Counted from the first letter of the stretch, positions 26,239 to 35,128 are shown. The stretch is DNA of 43,754 nt from an uncultured Pseudomonadota bacterium (GCA_949298065.1 CASFUZ010000011.1:1-43754); one strand, 5' to 3'. Translations and numbers: made by a program. The notes: generated by a model not told the origin, from the sequence alone.

Positions 26239-26268
26239 AAAGCCCTCCTAAGAAAGGAGGGCTTTAAT
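26239..26268. terminator. Bidirectional terminator between convergent genes
   Basis: An 11-bp stem (AAAGCCCTCCT at 26239-26249 with AGGAGGGCTTT at 26255-26265) with A-rich and T-rich flanks lies between the EAL paralogue and the minus-strand exported protein at 26270. Confidence 0.8.
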
Positions 26269-26269
26269 T

Positions 26270-28048
26270 TTATTCCGGAATACAGATTAAGGTATTTAAG
26301 TCGCCAGATGAACTTATTGTGGTTGGTGTGTCGTATGTCTTACTGCAGCTATTAGTTTTGCATGAGCAAATTTGTCCAGAAATTTGAATTTGTGCATTGC
26401 TATTTATACCTAAACTACCTTTCTGTAAGAAAATTTTTTGAGGGTTCTTAAAAGTTTTAGATCTTGCTATATTTAAATTTCCAGGAGTGTTAATTTCAAA
26501 GGGTTTGTTGTTCATATTCATGGACATATTTGCATTAAATACAACATATGGAATATTGCTGGTTCCATTAGCGGAAATAAAAATTCCGTTTCCTGTTATT
26601 TCGGTATCGCCATAGATTGTTATTGTTGCATATTGAGATGCGGTTGTTGGTTGTAGGTTCATTGTAAATGTTCCAATTTCTGTTGGATGCCATGTAATAA
26701 ATGGTCCCCAGCCATTTATAATCAAGTTTTTGATTGTACTTTTTTTATTTGTTATGTTATAGCCATCCATCTTCATTAATGCTATTGATGCGTTCATCGC
26801 TTCAAAGCTGTTAATATTTACGGGAAGTTTTAAGTAACAGCTTCCATAAGCAGTAAGTTTACCTGTTACATTAAAATGGCTATACCAATCTCCCTCGTAA
26901 CTTATGGAGTCTGCTGCATAAAGATTACCAACCGTTAATGTGGAATTATTCAGGTCAAGATATGTATAGTCTGCTAAATTTGCTTCGCCAATAGTGACAT
27001 TGATGTTGGTAAAAGTGTGAGAATATAGTTTTGTTGCTTTGTCAATGGTCAATACAGGGTTTGTTCTTCCTAAGCATAGGTTATTGGGGGCTTTACTGTA
27101 ATCTACTCCTGTTGTTTTTCCATACCCCAAATTGGCTGTTGCTATATGAGTATCTTTAAATATTGTATTATAACTGCTTAAAGAAGTTATATCTACCGGT
27201 GTTCCATAGACATATGTAACCCATTCATCACAAGTTTTGGGGTCGGGTTTGCAGCTTTTATATTTTAAGCTACTTCCGGTGTTGCAAGAAGCGCTTCCTG
27301 TTTCTGGTCCCCATGTGCAAGTAACATAATCTGCGGGACATTCGCAGGAGGTATATTTCATCGTACCATTGTCCTCACAACCGACACCAACACCGACAGA
27401 CGGCGATGTACAAACTTTGTAATTTGTTGGACAAGTACAGGTTTTGGTGGAGCTGTTTGGAACTTTCGGAGAGGTGCAGCTTAAGCAAGTATTTTTTCCA
27501 TACCAGCGTGTGTTTTCTTTGGGAATAATACAATATTGTGATGAATCTAAAAGCAATTCGTTACGTTGATTACATTTTGTCATGTTTTCTGTAGAGCAAG
27601 AACAGAGGTAATAATTACCTGTTTCATCACTACAAGTGGAAACAGTTGCTAGTGGTCCACAATTATTATTATAGTTTCCTCTTGTCATTTCAGAAGTGTT
27701 ACATTTGCATTTTTTGAAGTAGTTTGAATCTTCTGGACAAACAGTTGTTGGATCTCCTATTTGGCCTGCAGGACATATTTTATAGCCAGAGTTCTCACAT
27801 AGATAAGATCCTGATATTTCTAAGCTTTCTTCAAAAGAATCATAACTTCCATTTCCTGCACTTTCACAATCACCATAGCCCATAAAGCATACGGCTGCCG
27901 TCTTATAGGCTTTATCCATATTTATAAGGCTCGGGGCTTCTAATTGTTGCAATGGGTGATTGGAAAAAATGTCTGAGGCTGAGACTGGCTTCGGTTGCCA
28001 AAGAGCCGTTCCTGAAAGCAATGTTACAAGTAAAACAGATTTCTTCAT
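26270..28048 (-). CDS. Cysteine-rich exported protein
   Basis: The 592-residue protein starts at 28048, where AGGTGAT precedes ATG and a signal peptide follows (MKKSVLLVTLLSGTALW, cleavage probably after PVSA). The first half has repeated Cys modules of about 30 residues, e.g. CTCPTNYKVCTSP and CECPADYVTCTWG. Residues 330-560 are Asn/Thr/Ile-rich with regular short repeats, consistent with a beta-helix, and the C terminus has another Cys cluster. It is probably a surface or periplasmic protein stabilised by disulfides. It resembles no family I can name. The longer ORF to 28141 runs into non-coding leader. Confidence 0.7.
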   Translation of the reverse strand: MKKSVLLVTLLSGTALWQPKPVSASDIFSNHPLQQLEAPSLINMDKAYKTAAVCFMGYGDCESAGNGSYDSFEESLEISGSYLCENSGYKICPAGQIGDPTTVCPEDSNYFKKCKCNTSEMTRGNYNNNCGPLATVSTCSDETGNYYLCSCSTENMTKCNQRNELLLDSSQYCIIPKENTRWYGKNTCLSCTSPKVPNSSTKTCTCPTNYKVCTSPSVGVGVGCEDNGTMKYTSCECPADYVTCTWGPETGSASCNTGSSLKYKSCKPDPKTCDEWVTYVYGTPVDITSLSSYNTIFKDTHIATANLGYGKTTGVDYSKAPNNLCLGRTNPVLTIDKATKLYSHTFTNINVTIGEANLADYTYLDLNNSTLTVGNLYAADSISYEGDWYSHFNVTGKLTAYGSCYLKLPVNINSFEAMNASIALMKMDGYNITNKKSTIKNLIINGWGPFITWHPTEIGTFTMNLQPTTASQYATITIYGDTEITGNGIFISANGTSNIPYVVFNANMSMNMNNKPFEINTPGNLNIARSKTFKNPQKIFLQKGSLGINSNAQIQISGQICSCKTNSCSKTYDTPTTISSSGDLNTLICIPE

Positions 28049-28131
28049 AGTATCACCTCGCGACAAAATTAAAATAACGGTTACCCTACTGGGGAGAGGT
28101 GAGACTATGCTTTGATATAATACCATGAATC

Positions 28132-28153
28132 TGATATTCATAATATAATATCA
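28132..28153. repeat. Inverted repeat TGATATT-N8-AATATCA
   Basis: Perfect seven-base arms lie about 85 bases upstream of the exported protein's start. The region is AT-rich, so chance symmetry is possible, but a second longer dyad lies close by. Confidence 0.4.
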
Positions 28154-28166
28154 TACCATATGTTTA

Positions 28167-28200
28167 TATTTTGCATAGATACACTTATCCATGCAAAATA
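28167..28200. promoter_or_regulatory. Inverted repeat TATTTTGCAT-N14-ATGCAAAATA
   Basis: Perfect ten-base arms are separated by 14 bases, about 120 bases upstream of the minus-strand exported protein. It reads like an operator for a dimeric regulator or a large stem in the leader. Nothing else is visible in 28049-28281 beyond AT-rich promoter-like hexamers. Confidence 0.5.
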
Positions 28201-28281
28201 TACTACTATCCACACCTATCAAGTATAAGAATACACTGATTTGGTATAATAGTCAATCTTTTATGCGGTGAAAGAAAAATC

Positions 28282-28587
28282 TTAGTCGCTTATCTCTGCT
28301 TCGTAAGCATAAATAATTTCTGTTTCTTTTTCATTTTCGGAACGGCTTAGCTCGCAAACCATTAAGGTATCGGCATCTTGCAAGCTGTCAAACACCTCAG
28401 CGCTGATGTCTTTGAGCAACAAGCTGTCTTGTTCGTTGCGAACCAAAAGTGCGGCGTTTTCTTCAGCGTCCAATTCAATGCGCGGATTTTGGGGTTCTCC
28501 TTCGCGCTCATACAGAAGAAGCATAACTTCATCTTCATCATTAATCAGAAAGTCAAAAGTATCAAAAACATCCGCGTCCATTTTCAT
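28282..28587 (-). CDS. Small acidic hypothetical protein (101 aa)
   Basis: A strongly acidic 101-residue protein with no family recognised. It is predicted soluble, beginning MKMDADVFDTFDFLINDEDE, and contains repeating Asp/Glu with Leu (EVMLLLYERE, SLLLKDISAEVFDSL). AGGAAG lies just before the start at 28587; codon 3 is an alternative start. It is on the opposite strand to the membrane protein at 28726 and shows no clear operon partner. Confidence 0.65.
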   Translation of the reverse strand: MKMDADVFDTFDFLINDEDEVMLLLYEREGEPQNPRIELDAEENAALLVRNEQDSLLLKDISAEVFDSLQDADTLMVCELSRSENEKETEIIYAYEAEISD

Positions 28588-28725
28588 CTTCCTATAAGTT
28601 ATCTTATTGTATCTTAGTTAAATTCTTTGGGATTGACAAGACTAATGTTAATATTTGAACTTATTTTGCTGAAATTGGTTTAAAAATGCGTTAACCTTGT
28701 GAACAGATTTTAGGAAAGGTGGAAA

Positions 28726-29400
28726 ATGCAAGTTTTGATAGACCGCTTTATTACGCTCTTAAAATGGCCAATTGCCGTTTATATGCTGATTTCGGTGCCG
28801 GCTTTTATTCGTTCTCTTTATTATTTTAATTTTGTTAATATCAAATTCTTTGTTTTAGGTGCCGGTTTTATATTGTTTTTTATTGCCAGACAAATGGCTG
28901 ATGGGTCGGTCAAAGCCAGTATGCAGATCGTGGCGCATGAGTTGACCCATGCCTTTTTTGCCTTCATTACTTTCCACAAGGTTAAGCATATTCGCGTTGA
29001 AGCTGATGACAGCGGCGGTTCCATGGGCTTTGAAGGCGAGGGTAATTGGCTGATTGTGATTGCGCCTTATTTCTTCCCACTGTTTGGGTTCTTTTATATG
29101 CTCTTTGTGTCCGTTTGGACTTCTTTTGCGCCGATGAACCTTATCTTAAACGGAATTTTGGGGTATTTTCTCGGTTATCATTTGGATACGGTGGCTTCGC
29201 AAATTCATGAAAAGCAAACGGACTTACCAAAAGTTTCTTACAAATTTTGTTGGATGTTTTTGCCGGGAGCGAATTTTTGGGTTATTGGCAGTATGCTTGC
29301 TTTTAACAGTCGTGGTTGGGACGGTTTTTGGGTATACCAAGACCTGATTAAGAAGCTCAATGTTCTTAATTTTGAATATGTAACAAACCTGATTTTTTAG
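28726..29400 (+). CDS. Membrane protein with HELTH (M50-like metalloprotease)
   Basis: The 224-residue polytopic membrane protein has the zinc-protease signature HELTH (H71, E72, H75) at the end of a hydrophobic helix, as in site-2/M50-type peptidases. Hydrophobic segments lie at about 15-32, 40-55, 68-82, 105-125 and 132-150. The second-site motif (LDG-like) is not obvious; GYHLD at about 155 is the closest. AGGTGG precedes the ATG. A second membrane protein with HELMH lies at 33204. Proteolytic activity is inferred, not shown. Confidence 0.65.
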   Translation: MQVLIDRFITLLKWPIAVYMLISVPAFIRSLYYFNFVNIKFFVLGAGFILFFIARQMADGSVKASMQIVAHELTHAFFAFITFHKVKHIRVEADDSGGSMGFEGEGNWLIVIAPYFFPLFGFFYMLFVSVWTSFAPMNLILNGILGYFLGYHLDTVASQIHEKQTDLPKVSYKFCWMFLPGANFWVIGSMLAFNSRGWDGFWVYQDLIKKLNVLNFEYVTNLIF

Positions 29401-30281
29401 AGATATGTCAAGCGGCAATTATCCGCATCAAGTCTGACCGGAACACCTATGGGCAAAACGGTTCTTGACGGGGTGTGTCCGTAAGGGAAGTTTTTGATGA
29501 CCGGAATGTTTAGATTTTTACAAAACTCGTCTATGATATCATCAATGCTTCCATCCTCGGGGTCTACAATCTCAGAATCTGCAAACTCACCAAAGACAAT
29601 GCCTTTGATTTTATCAAAATTTGGACATTGGGTGAGTTGTTGCAGCATAATGTCTATTTTATAAGTCTTTTCGCCAACATCTTCTATGAGCAGGATAGTA
29701 TTGCTCAAATCCGGATAAAAAGCTGTACCGCATAAGTTGCGCAAAAGGCTTAAGCATCCGCCGAGCAAAATGCCCTCAGCTTGTCCTTTGTTTACGGTTT
29801 GACCGTAATGCAAGTCAAGCTTTTGGTCGTTGAAAATTTGTTGCAGGCTTTGCTCAACCAAGGAATCAATCTTGCCGGTTTTAAAATCATATTTTAGCGA
29901 AAAACCAGTGCAACAGGCAACTTTGGTTTGGGCATAGATGCCCAGTTGGAGGGCTGTGTTATCGCTGAAGCCAAAAATCGGCTTGGGGTTTTGACGAATC
30001 AGCTCATAGTCTATGAGCGGCAACATATATTGGCTGCCGGTTCCGCCGGAGGTGCAAACAATAGCTTTGATTTCCGGGTCTGCAAAAAAACGATGCAAGT
30101 CAGCTACGCGGTCTTTGGCTGTGCCTGCCATATAGCGAAAAGTGTCATAAATATGTTCGCCCAAAACGGGAACGAAACCTAATGAGCGCAAATAAGCCAG
30201 TCCGCATTCAACGGCTTGTTTGTTGCTGATGAAAGATGAGGGGCTGATGATGCCGATTTTGTCATTAGGTTTAAGCTTCAT
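29397..30281 (-). CDS. ldcA: LD-carboxypeptidase (S66 family)
   Basis: The 294-residue cytoplasmic serine peptidase cuts the terminal D-Ala from murein tetrapeptides during wall recycling. The catalytic Ser is S106 in GFSDNTAL; LLIEDVGE carries the Glu and YGHTPSRTVLPIG the His. The start is directly adjacent to the stop of the Mur ligase, with GGAGGAC inside that gene's end. Together they fit a tripeptide recycling step: LdcA makes the tripeptide and the ligase reattaches it. Confidence 0.9.
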   Translation of the reverse strand: MKLKPNDKIGIISPSSFISNKQAVECGLAYLRSLGFVPVLGEHIYDTFRYMAGTAKDRVADLHRFFADPEIKAIVCTSGGTGSQYMLPLIDYELIRQNPKPIFGFSDNTALQLGIYAQTKVACCTGFSLKYDFKTGKIDSLVEQSLQQIFNDQKLDLHYGQTVNKGQAEGILLGGCLSLLRNLCGTAFYPDLSNTILLIEDVGEKTYKIDIMLQQLTQCPNFDKIKGIVFGEFADSEIVDPEDGSIDDIIDEFCKNLNIPVIKNFPYGHTPSRTVLPIGVPVRLDADNCRLTYL

Positions 30282-31646
30282 TTATAAGTCCTCCAAAATT
30301 TCCTTGCAGAAGGCCGGAAGAGAATTGTCTCTTGCGCCCATAATGACAACGCGATCGCCGGCTTTGGCATTCTTTTTTAAGTATTCGCCGGCATCGGCGC
30401 GGGTATCAAAAAACAGGGCTTGTTTGCCGAGTTCTTTGGCATATTTGATTAAGTCATTGGAGGAGATGTCTCTGGTGACGGTGCCGCCGGCAAAATAAAT
30501 CTCGGGCATAAGCAAAACATCATCCTCATTCATGGTTTGGGCAAAAGATTCTATAATTTGCCGTCCCATTAAGCGCATCGGGCTAAAGCCGTGCGGTTGG
30601 AACATTACCATTAGTCTGCCGGGGTAGCTGCGTAAGGCGGACATTGAGGCTAAAACTTTGTCCGGATTATGCGCAAAGTCATCAATGACAGTAACCCCCT
30701 TGTTGGTGCCGATGACTTCAAGACGGCGGTGTGTGCCTAAGAAACCTTCCAGAGCTTTGGCGGCAGCAAATTTATCAATACCTAAAAGTGAGCAAGCGGC
30801 AATGGCAGCTAAAGCATTGGCAACATTAAACTTACCAATCAGGTTGAGGCGGAAAGTTTGTCCGTCTAAGGTATATTCTGTGCCATCAGGCAAAGCTTTG
30901 ATGTCTTGGGCCATAAAGTCGGCATCTTTTCCTTCAATGGAGAAGGTGCGGTTTTGTTTTTGCGGGTTGCGAATATCGGCACTTGCAGGGCAGTCAATAT
31001 TGATAACAACACCGTGGTGCGCGCGCATTGCAAAATCGCCAAAAAGTTTGCGGAGTTCCTCAATGGGTTTGTGGTCCAATGTGATATTGTTAATGAGGGC
31101 GATATATGGTTGATATTTTTCTATTGAGCCATCACTTTCATCGGCTTCAATGATGCAAATGTCGCCTTTGTTGTATATGATGTTCGGAATCCCTTTGCGG
31201 TCGGCATAGTTTAGGAGTAAGCCACCGTTGATGACGCAAGGCTTTTTGCCCAAAGTATCCAAGATATAACCAATCATTGCGGTGGTTGTGGTTTTTCCGC
31301 TGGTGCCGCCGACAGCAATATTGTAAGGATATTGATGAAAAATCTCGGCTAACAAATCAGAACGTTTTTTGATGGGAATGTTTTTTTGCAGTGCGGCCTT
31401 AACATCGGGAATCGTATCTTCAACCGCGGTGGAAACGTATAAGGTATCCAAGTCATCGGTTATGGCTGAGCCGTCTTGCGGTTTGATAACTATACCAATA
31501 TCTTCAAGTGCTTGTTTGTTTTGAGCATCCTTGCCTTGGTCAAAACTGCGGTCAGAGCCATAAACCTCATGGCCTTGCAATTTTAAGATTTGGGCAAGGG
31601 CGCTCATACCGCTGCCGGAAATTCCGCAAAAACTTACTTTAGTCAT
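30282..31646 (-). CDS. Mur ligase, Mpl/MurC-like
   Basis: The 454-residue protein has the three Mur-ligase domains: an N-terminal UDP-binding GISGSGMSALAQ, an ATP P-loop GGTSGKTTTT (114-122), ADESDGS, NNITLDHK, and a C-terminal HRRLEVIG with DDFAHNP. MurC and Mpl have THGKTT in the P-loop; here it is TSGKTT. Cotranscription with ldcA favours Mpl (recycled tripeptide onto UDP-MurNAc) over de novo MurC, but the sequence does not settle it. AAGGA precedes ATG 31646. Confidence 0.8.
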   Translation of the reverse strand: MTKVSFCGISGSGMSALAQILKLQGHEVYGSDRSFDQGKDAQNKQALEDIGIVIKPQDGSAITDDLDTLYVSTAVEDTIPDVKAALQKNIPIKKRSDLLAEIFHQYPYNIAVGGTSGKTTTTAMIGYILDTLGKKPCVINGGLLLNYADRKGIPNIIYNKGDICIIEADESDGSIEKYQPYIALINNITLDHKPIEELRKLFGDFAMRAHHGVVINIDCPASADIRNPQKQNRTFSIEGKDADFMAQDIKALPDGTEYTLDGQTFRLNLIGKFNVANALAAIAACSLLGIDKFAAAKALEGFLGTHRRLEVIGTNKGVTVIDDFAHNPDKVLASMSALRSYPGRLMVMFQPHGFSPMRLMGRQIIESFAQTMNEDDVLLMPEIYFAGGTVTRDISSNDLIKYAKELGKQALFFDTRADAGEYLKKNAKAGDRVVIMGARDNSLPAFCKEILEDL

Positions 31647-31663
31647 GTAATTTAGTCCTTTTG

Positions 31664-32494
31664 TTATAGTGCATTGAGCGTATTGTTATCGCGCTCTTTC
31701 ATTAGTTTTAAGTTCTTATAATCTATTGTAATATAGCTTTGGCCGTTGCCATCAACATTAACACCCAAAGCAGCTCCTATTGTACCGTTTTCAAAAGTGG
31801 CATAAAGCTCGGCTGTGCCGTTTTGAAGCTCTGATAAAAAGTTTGGATTGCCGATGGGTTGTTCTTTTTGTTCGGTTACGGTTTGTGGTTTGCCTTTAGA
31901 ATCGGTTGTGGTTACGTCTATGTTGATGACATTGGGCGTATAAAATTCTTGAGCATTGCCATATTTTTGAGCAAGAAGTTTGTAGTATTGGCGGTACATG
32001 GCCATAACACCGGAGGCTTCAGGGTCATCTTGAATAAAGTTACCATATGCAATAATCCGCCATAAGCTGTTGTTGATGCCAAAGGTTAGGATGACATTAC
32101 GAAAGTCGTGCAAACTATTGGGTAAATTTTGGGCAGAGTAATTGTTCATGTAGTCTTTTTCGCCAGCGGGTGTTAGGGTTACACCAAGATTTTCTATCTC
32201 TTTAGTAGAGGCTCCCCAAATCAGACCGAAAGGGGCGCTGCCGTATTGCGATTGGGCATCTTTTGTGGCTTCGCGGTTAGGAAGTTTGACAACCTTGTTG
32301 TCTTTGAGCTTGAGCAGTTTGGGCTTGGTGTTGAGCATTTTGCTGGCATTTTCAATGGCTATGTCCTCATTTTCCGCGGCAATTACTTCATCCGTTACAA
32401 GTAAATCCTGATAAAAGTTGGATGTGTTGTTTTGAGCCTGAGCTGAGGCGCAAAGCGCTACACTGAAGCAAAAGAGGTAAAGAATCTTTTTCAT
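31664..32494 (-). CDS. Exported hypothetical protein
   Basis: The 276-residue protein starts at 32494: AAAGGAT precedes ATG, and the protein opens with a clear signal peptide (MKKILYLFCFSVALCASAQA, cut before QNN). The upstream in-frame ATG at 32512 has no Shine-Dalgarno. A conserved-looking segment PFGLIWGASTKEIENLGVTL follows near residue 90. Function unknown. It lies 17 bases upstream of the Mur ligase in the same direction and diverges from a TetR gene; the shared interval contains a perfect operator-like palindrome. Confidence 0.75.
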   Translation of the reverse strand: MKKILYLFCFSVALCASAQAQNNTSNFYQDLLVTDEVIAAENEDIAIENASKMLNTKPKLLKLKDNKVVKLPNREATKDAQSQYGSAPFGLIWGASTKEIENLGVTLTPAGEKDYMNNYSAQNLPNSLHDFRNVILTFGINNSLWRIIAYGNFIQDDPEASGVMAMYRQYYKLLAQKYGNAQEFYTPNVINIDVTTTDSKGKPQTVTEQKEQPIGNPNFLSELQNGTAELYATFENGTIGAALGVNVDGNGQSYITIDYKNLKLMKERDNNTLNAL

Positions 32495-32523
32495 AATTTT
32501 ATCCTTTAACAAGAATAAGAAAA

Positions 32524-32544
32524 AAATTGAACAGTGTTCAATTT
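32524..32544. promoter_or_regulatory. Perfect 21-bp TetR-type operator
   Basis: AAATTGAACA-G-TGTTCAATTT is a perfect palindrome with a one-base centre. It covers the -35 box and spacer of the TetR gene's promoter (TTGAAC 32527-32532, TATGAT 32550-32555, 17-base spacer) and the region in front of the divergent exported-protein gene. Autoregulation by the TetR protein is the simple reading. Confidence 0.8.
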
Positions 32545-32555
32545 CGTTCTATGAT
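32527..32555 (+). promoter_or_regulatory. Promoter of the TetR gene
   Basis: TTGAAC and TATGAT with a 17-base spacer give a start near 32562, about 49 bases before the chosen ATG 32611. The operator overlaps the -35 box. This rules out starts at 32527 or 32551, which would lie within the promoter. Confidence 0.7.
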
Positions 32556-32610
32556 TATTTCCATATTAGGCTTAATTTACAAATATTTTATTAAACAATA
32601 TAAGATTGAT

Positions 32611-33204
32611 ATGACAAAAGACAATATCCGAGAATATTTGATTGCCAAGGGGCGACAGCTGGTGGTGGAAAACGGGGCTGATTTTTTGACTGCTCGCAAA
32701 TTGGCTGAGGCTTCGGGCTGTTCGGTCGGCACAATTTATAATCAGTTTGCCAATATGGATAAGTTTATTATGGCAGAAAATTTGCAGACGCTTGAGGAGC
32801 TGAAAAGCCATTTGTCCGCTTTGATGCCGGATAGAAATCCTTATAAAACCCTTAATCGTTATTTGGATGGTTTTGTGCGTTTTGTTTTGAGAAACAAAAA
32901 CTTGTGGTTCTTGCTGTATAATTTTCATTTGCAGGCTTGTATGCATAAGTTGCCTCGGGTTTATTTGCGGGCTTTGGTTGAGGTGATTGAAATTTGGCGA
33001 CCGGTTTTTGAGGAGGTCTTTGTTAATATTCGTCCCAGAGAAAGACGCTTATCCATGCAGGTTTTGTGGCTGTCTTTGTTCTCGGTCAGCTCGTTGCTTA
33101 CAACGCCTGTTTTGGACGGGATGGGAAGTGTGAACAAAAAAACAATATGCCAACTTCTGCTTAACACATATTTGGCCGGTTTGACCGCTTTGAATAAGGA
33201 TTAA
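32611..33204 (+). CDS. TetR-family transcriptional regulator
   Basis: The 197-residue protein begins at ATG 32611 with a TetR-type N-terminal domain: helix-turn-helix LTARKLAEASGCSVGTIYNQF, then NMDKFIMAENL. The C-terminal half is a helical ligand-binding domain of unknown specificity. TetR proteins bind palindromes like the one at 32524-32544. There is no clear Shine-Dalgarno. The stop overlaps by one base the start of the HELMH membrane protein, so the two form an operon. Confidence 0.85.
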   Translation: MTKDNIREYLIAKGRQLVVENGADFLTARKLAEASGCSVGTIYNQFANMDKFIMAENLQTLEELKSHLSALMPDRNPYKTLNRYLDGFVRFVLRNKNLWFLLYNFHLQACMHKLPRVYLRALVEVIEIWRPVFEEVFVNIRPRERRLSMQVLWLSLFSVSSLLTTPVLDGMGSVNKKTICQLLLNTYLAGLTALNKD

Positions 33205-33767
33205 TGAAAATGGATATTTTGTGGCATTTGTATTATAAGCTTTTGTATTTTGTGAATAATCCGCAATTTTTGCAAAGCTTTTTTGATAACCGCTTTTATC
33301 TTATTTTGCTGGTGGTTATTTTAATGCGTTTCAAATACACAACTTATCGCAGTATGTGGTTGAGCGCGATGGTTAATATTCCCGGAACCTTTTTGCATGA
33401 GCTGATGCATTATTTGGTTGGGGCTTTGTTTAATGCCAGACCTTGTAACTTTACATTGTTTCCCAAAAAGAATGAGAACGGTGATTATGTTATGGGAAGT
33501 GTTGGTTTTCGTAACGTGACTTACTATAACGCCGTTCCGGCGGCGATGGCTCCTTTTTTGCTTCTGCCAATCGGTTTTTATATCAATCGTCATATTTTGC
33601 CGGTTATGACCCCGACTTTTTTTAACTATGTGTTGTATGTGTTGTTGCAGACCATTATTGTAGAAAATGCTATTCCGTCATCCGTGGATTTTAAGGTGGC
33701 GGGCATGTATTTGCGCGGTGTGATTATGTATGGCGCTTTAATCTTTTTGTATTTGTTATATGTATAA
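33204..33767 (+). CDS. Membrane protein with HELMH (M50-like)
   Basis: The 187-residue polytopic membrane protein has HELMH (H65, E66, H69) in a hydrophobic helix, a zinc-metalloprotease signature, and four or five transmembrane segments. It is a distant relative or analogue of the HELTH protein at 28726, but shares little sequence beyond the motif. It starts in the stop of the TetR gene (TAATG; ATG 33210 is an alternative), so the TetR probably regulates it. Substrate unknown. Confidence 0.6.
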   Translation: MKMDILWHLYYKLLYFVNNPQFLQSFFDNRFYLILLVVILMRFKYTTYRSMWLSAMVNIPGTFLHELMHYLVGALFNARPCNFTLFPKKNENGDYVMGSVGFRNVTYYNAVPAAMAPFLLLPIGFYINRHILPVMTPTFFNYVLYVLLQTIIVENAIPSSVDFKVAGMYLRGVIMYGALIFLYLLYV

Positions 33768-33772
33768 AAAAT

Positions 33773-35128
33773 TTATTTATGTTCTAAGTTTTCTACAATT
33801 TGTTCCGTAACATCTTTGGCATCACCATAGAGCATTAGGGTGTTTGGGGCAAAAAATAGCGGATTTTCAACGCCGGCATAACCGCTGCCCAAAGAGCGTT
33901 TGACAAAGAAGACGGTCTTGGCTTTTTCAACCTCAAGAATCGGCATTCCGAAAATCGGAGAACTTGAATCCGTGCGGGCCAAGGGGTTGGTTATGTCGTT
34001 GGCACCGATGACGTAAGCGACATCTGCCGTTGAAAATTCGCGGTTGATTTGTTCCAGCTCATAAACATCTTCATAAGGAATGTTGGCTTCTGCAAGTAAA
34101 ACATTCATATGACCGGGCATACGTCCGGCAACAGGATGAATGGCAAATTTTACCTCAACGCCGTATAATTTCTGTAAGTCCTCGGCCATTTCTTTTAAGA
34201 TATGTTGTGCTTGGGCAACGGCCATTCCATAGCCCGGAACAATAATGACTTTGTTTGCGTTTTCCATTAGAAAAGCAGCATCCTGCGGTGTCGCGGTTTG
34301 AGCCGTTTGTTCGTTTGCTGTGGCTTGCTTTTGGTCTTTGAGACCAAAACCGCCGAGTATCACGTTTAATAAAGAACGGTTCATGGCTTTGGTCATGGCA
34401 TGAGATAAAAAGGTGCCGCTGCCACCGACAATCGTTCCGACAATAATCAGTAAAATGTTGTTTAGAGAAAAACCGATGCTGACAGCAGCCCAGCCCGAAT
34501 AAGCATTTAGTACAGAGATTATGACCGGCATATCTGCACCGCCAATCGGCAGGGTAACCAAAAAGCCAATAATAAGGGATAACAAAGATAATATATAAAA
34601 ATATTTAATGTCTCCGGATAGGAGAAAAAGGCTGCAAGATGAAATGATACCAAGGGCCAAAAGCAGATTTAGAATTTGTTGTCCGCGAAAGACAAAAGCT
34701 TTGGGAGAGATTAGCCCCTGAAGCTTAGCAAAAGCAATTACGGAACCCGAAAAAGCAATGGCACCGATTATCAGCCCGAGAGAAGATTCAAATTTTGTCG
34801 GCGTACCGGATAAAATTTCTGCGCCGGCGATAAAAACAGAAGCTAAACCGCCTAAGCCGTTGAAGGCGGCTATCATTTGCGGCAAGGAGGTCATCTTAAC
34901 CCGAAAGGCAAAAAATAGACCAAGGCAGCCGCCGGTCAGAATCATGAAAAATGTCCAAAAATAGTCATGCACTTCCGGCATGAAAAAAGTGGCCAAAACA
35001 GCAAGGCTTATGCCGATAAAGCCTAAAATGTTTCCGTGTCGTGCCGTTGCCGGATGTGCCAAGCCGCGGATGGATAAGATAAAAAGTATTACAGAAGCCA
35101 GATATGCCGCAGAGATATATGATGTCAT
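33773..35128 (-). CDS. pntB: NAD(P) transhydrogenase subunit beta
   Basis: The 451-residue inner-membrane protein has nine or so hydrophobic segments in its first 260 residues and a C-terminal NADP(H)-binding domain (from about 290; VIIVPGYGMAVAQAQH, YVIGANDITNP). It completes the proton-translocating transhydrogenase, which uses the proton gradient to reduce NADP+ with NADH. AAGGA precedes the start, which overlaps pntAB by four bases. Confidence 0.96.
   Translation of the reverse strand: MTSYISAAYLASVILFILSIRGLAHPATARHGNILGFIGISLAVLATFFMPEVHDYFWTFFMILTGGCLGLFFAFRVKMTSLPQMIAAFNGLGGLASVFIAGAEILSGTPTKFESSLGLIIGAIAFSGSVIAFAKLQGLISPKAFVFRGQQILNLLLALGIISSCSLFLLSGDIKYFYILSLLSLIIGFLVTLPIGGADMPVIISVLNAYSGWAAVSIGFSLNNILLIIVGTIVGGSGTFLSHAMTKAMNRSLLNVILGGFGLKDQKQATANEQTAQTATPQDAAFLMENANKVIIVPGYGMAVAQAQHILKEMAEDLQKLYGVEVKFAIHPVAGRMPGHMNVLLAEANIPYEDVYELEQINREFSTADVAYVIGANDITNPLARTDSSSPIFGMPILEVEKAKTVFFVKRSLGSGYAGVENPLFFAPNTLMLYGDAKDVTEQIVENLEHK

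Noticed and set aside
28049..28141. N-terminal extension of the Cys-rich protein
   Set aside because: The signal peptide and Shine-Dalgarno fix the start at 28048; the upstream frame lacks both.
32527..32610. Upstream starts of the TetR gene (TTG 32527, ATG 32551)
   Set aside because: Both lie inside the operator or promoter; the conserved TetR N terminus fits ATG 32611.
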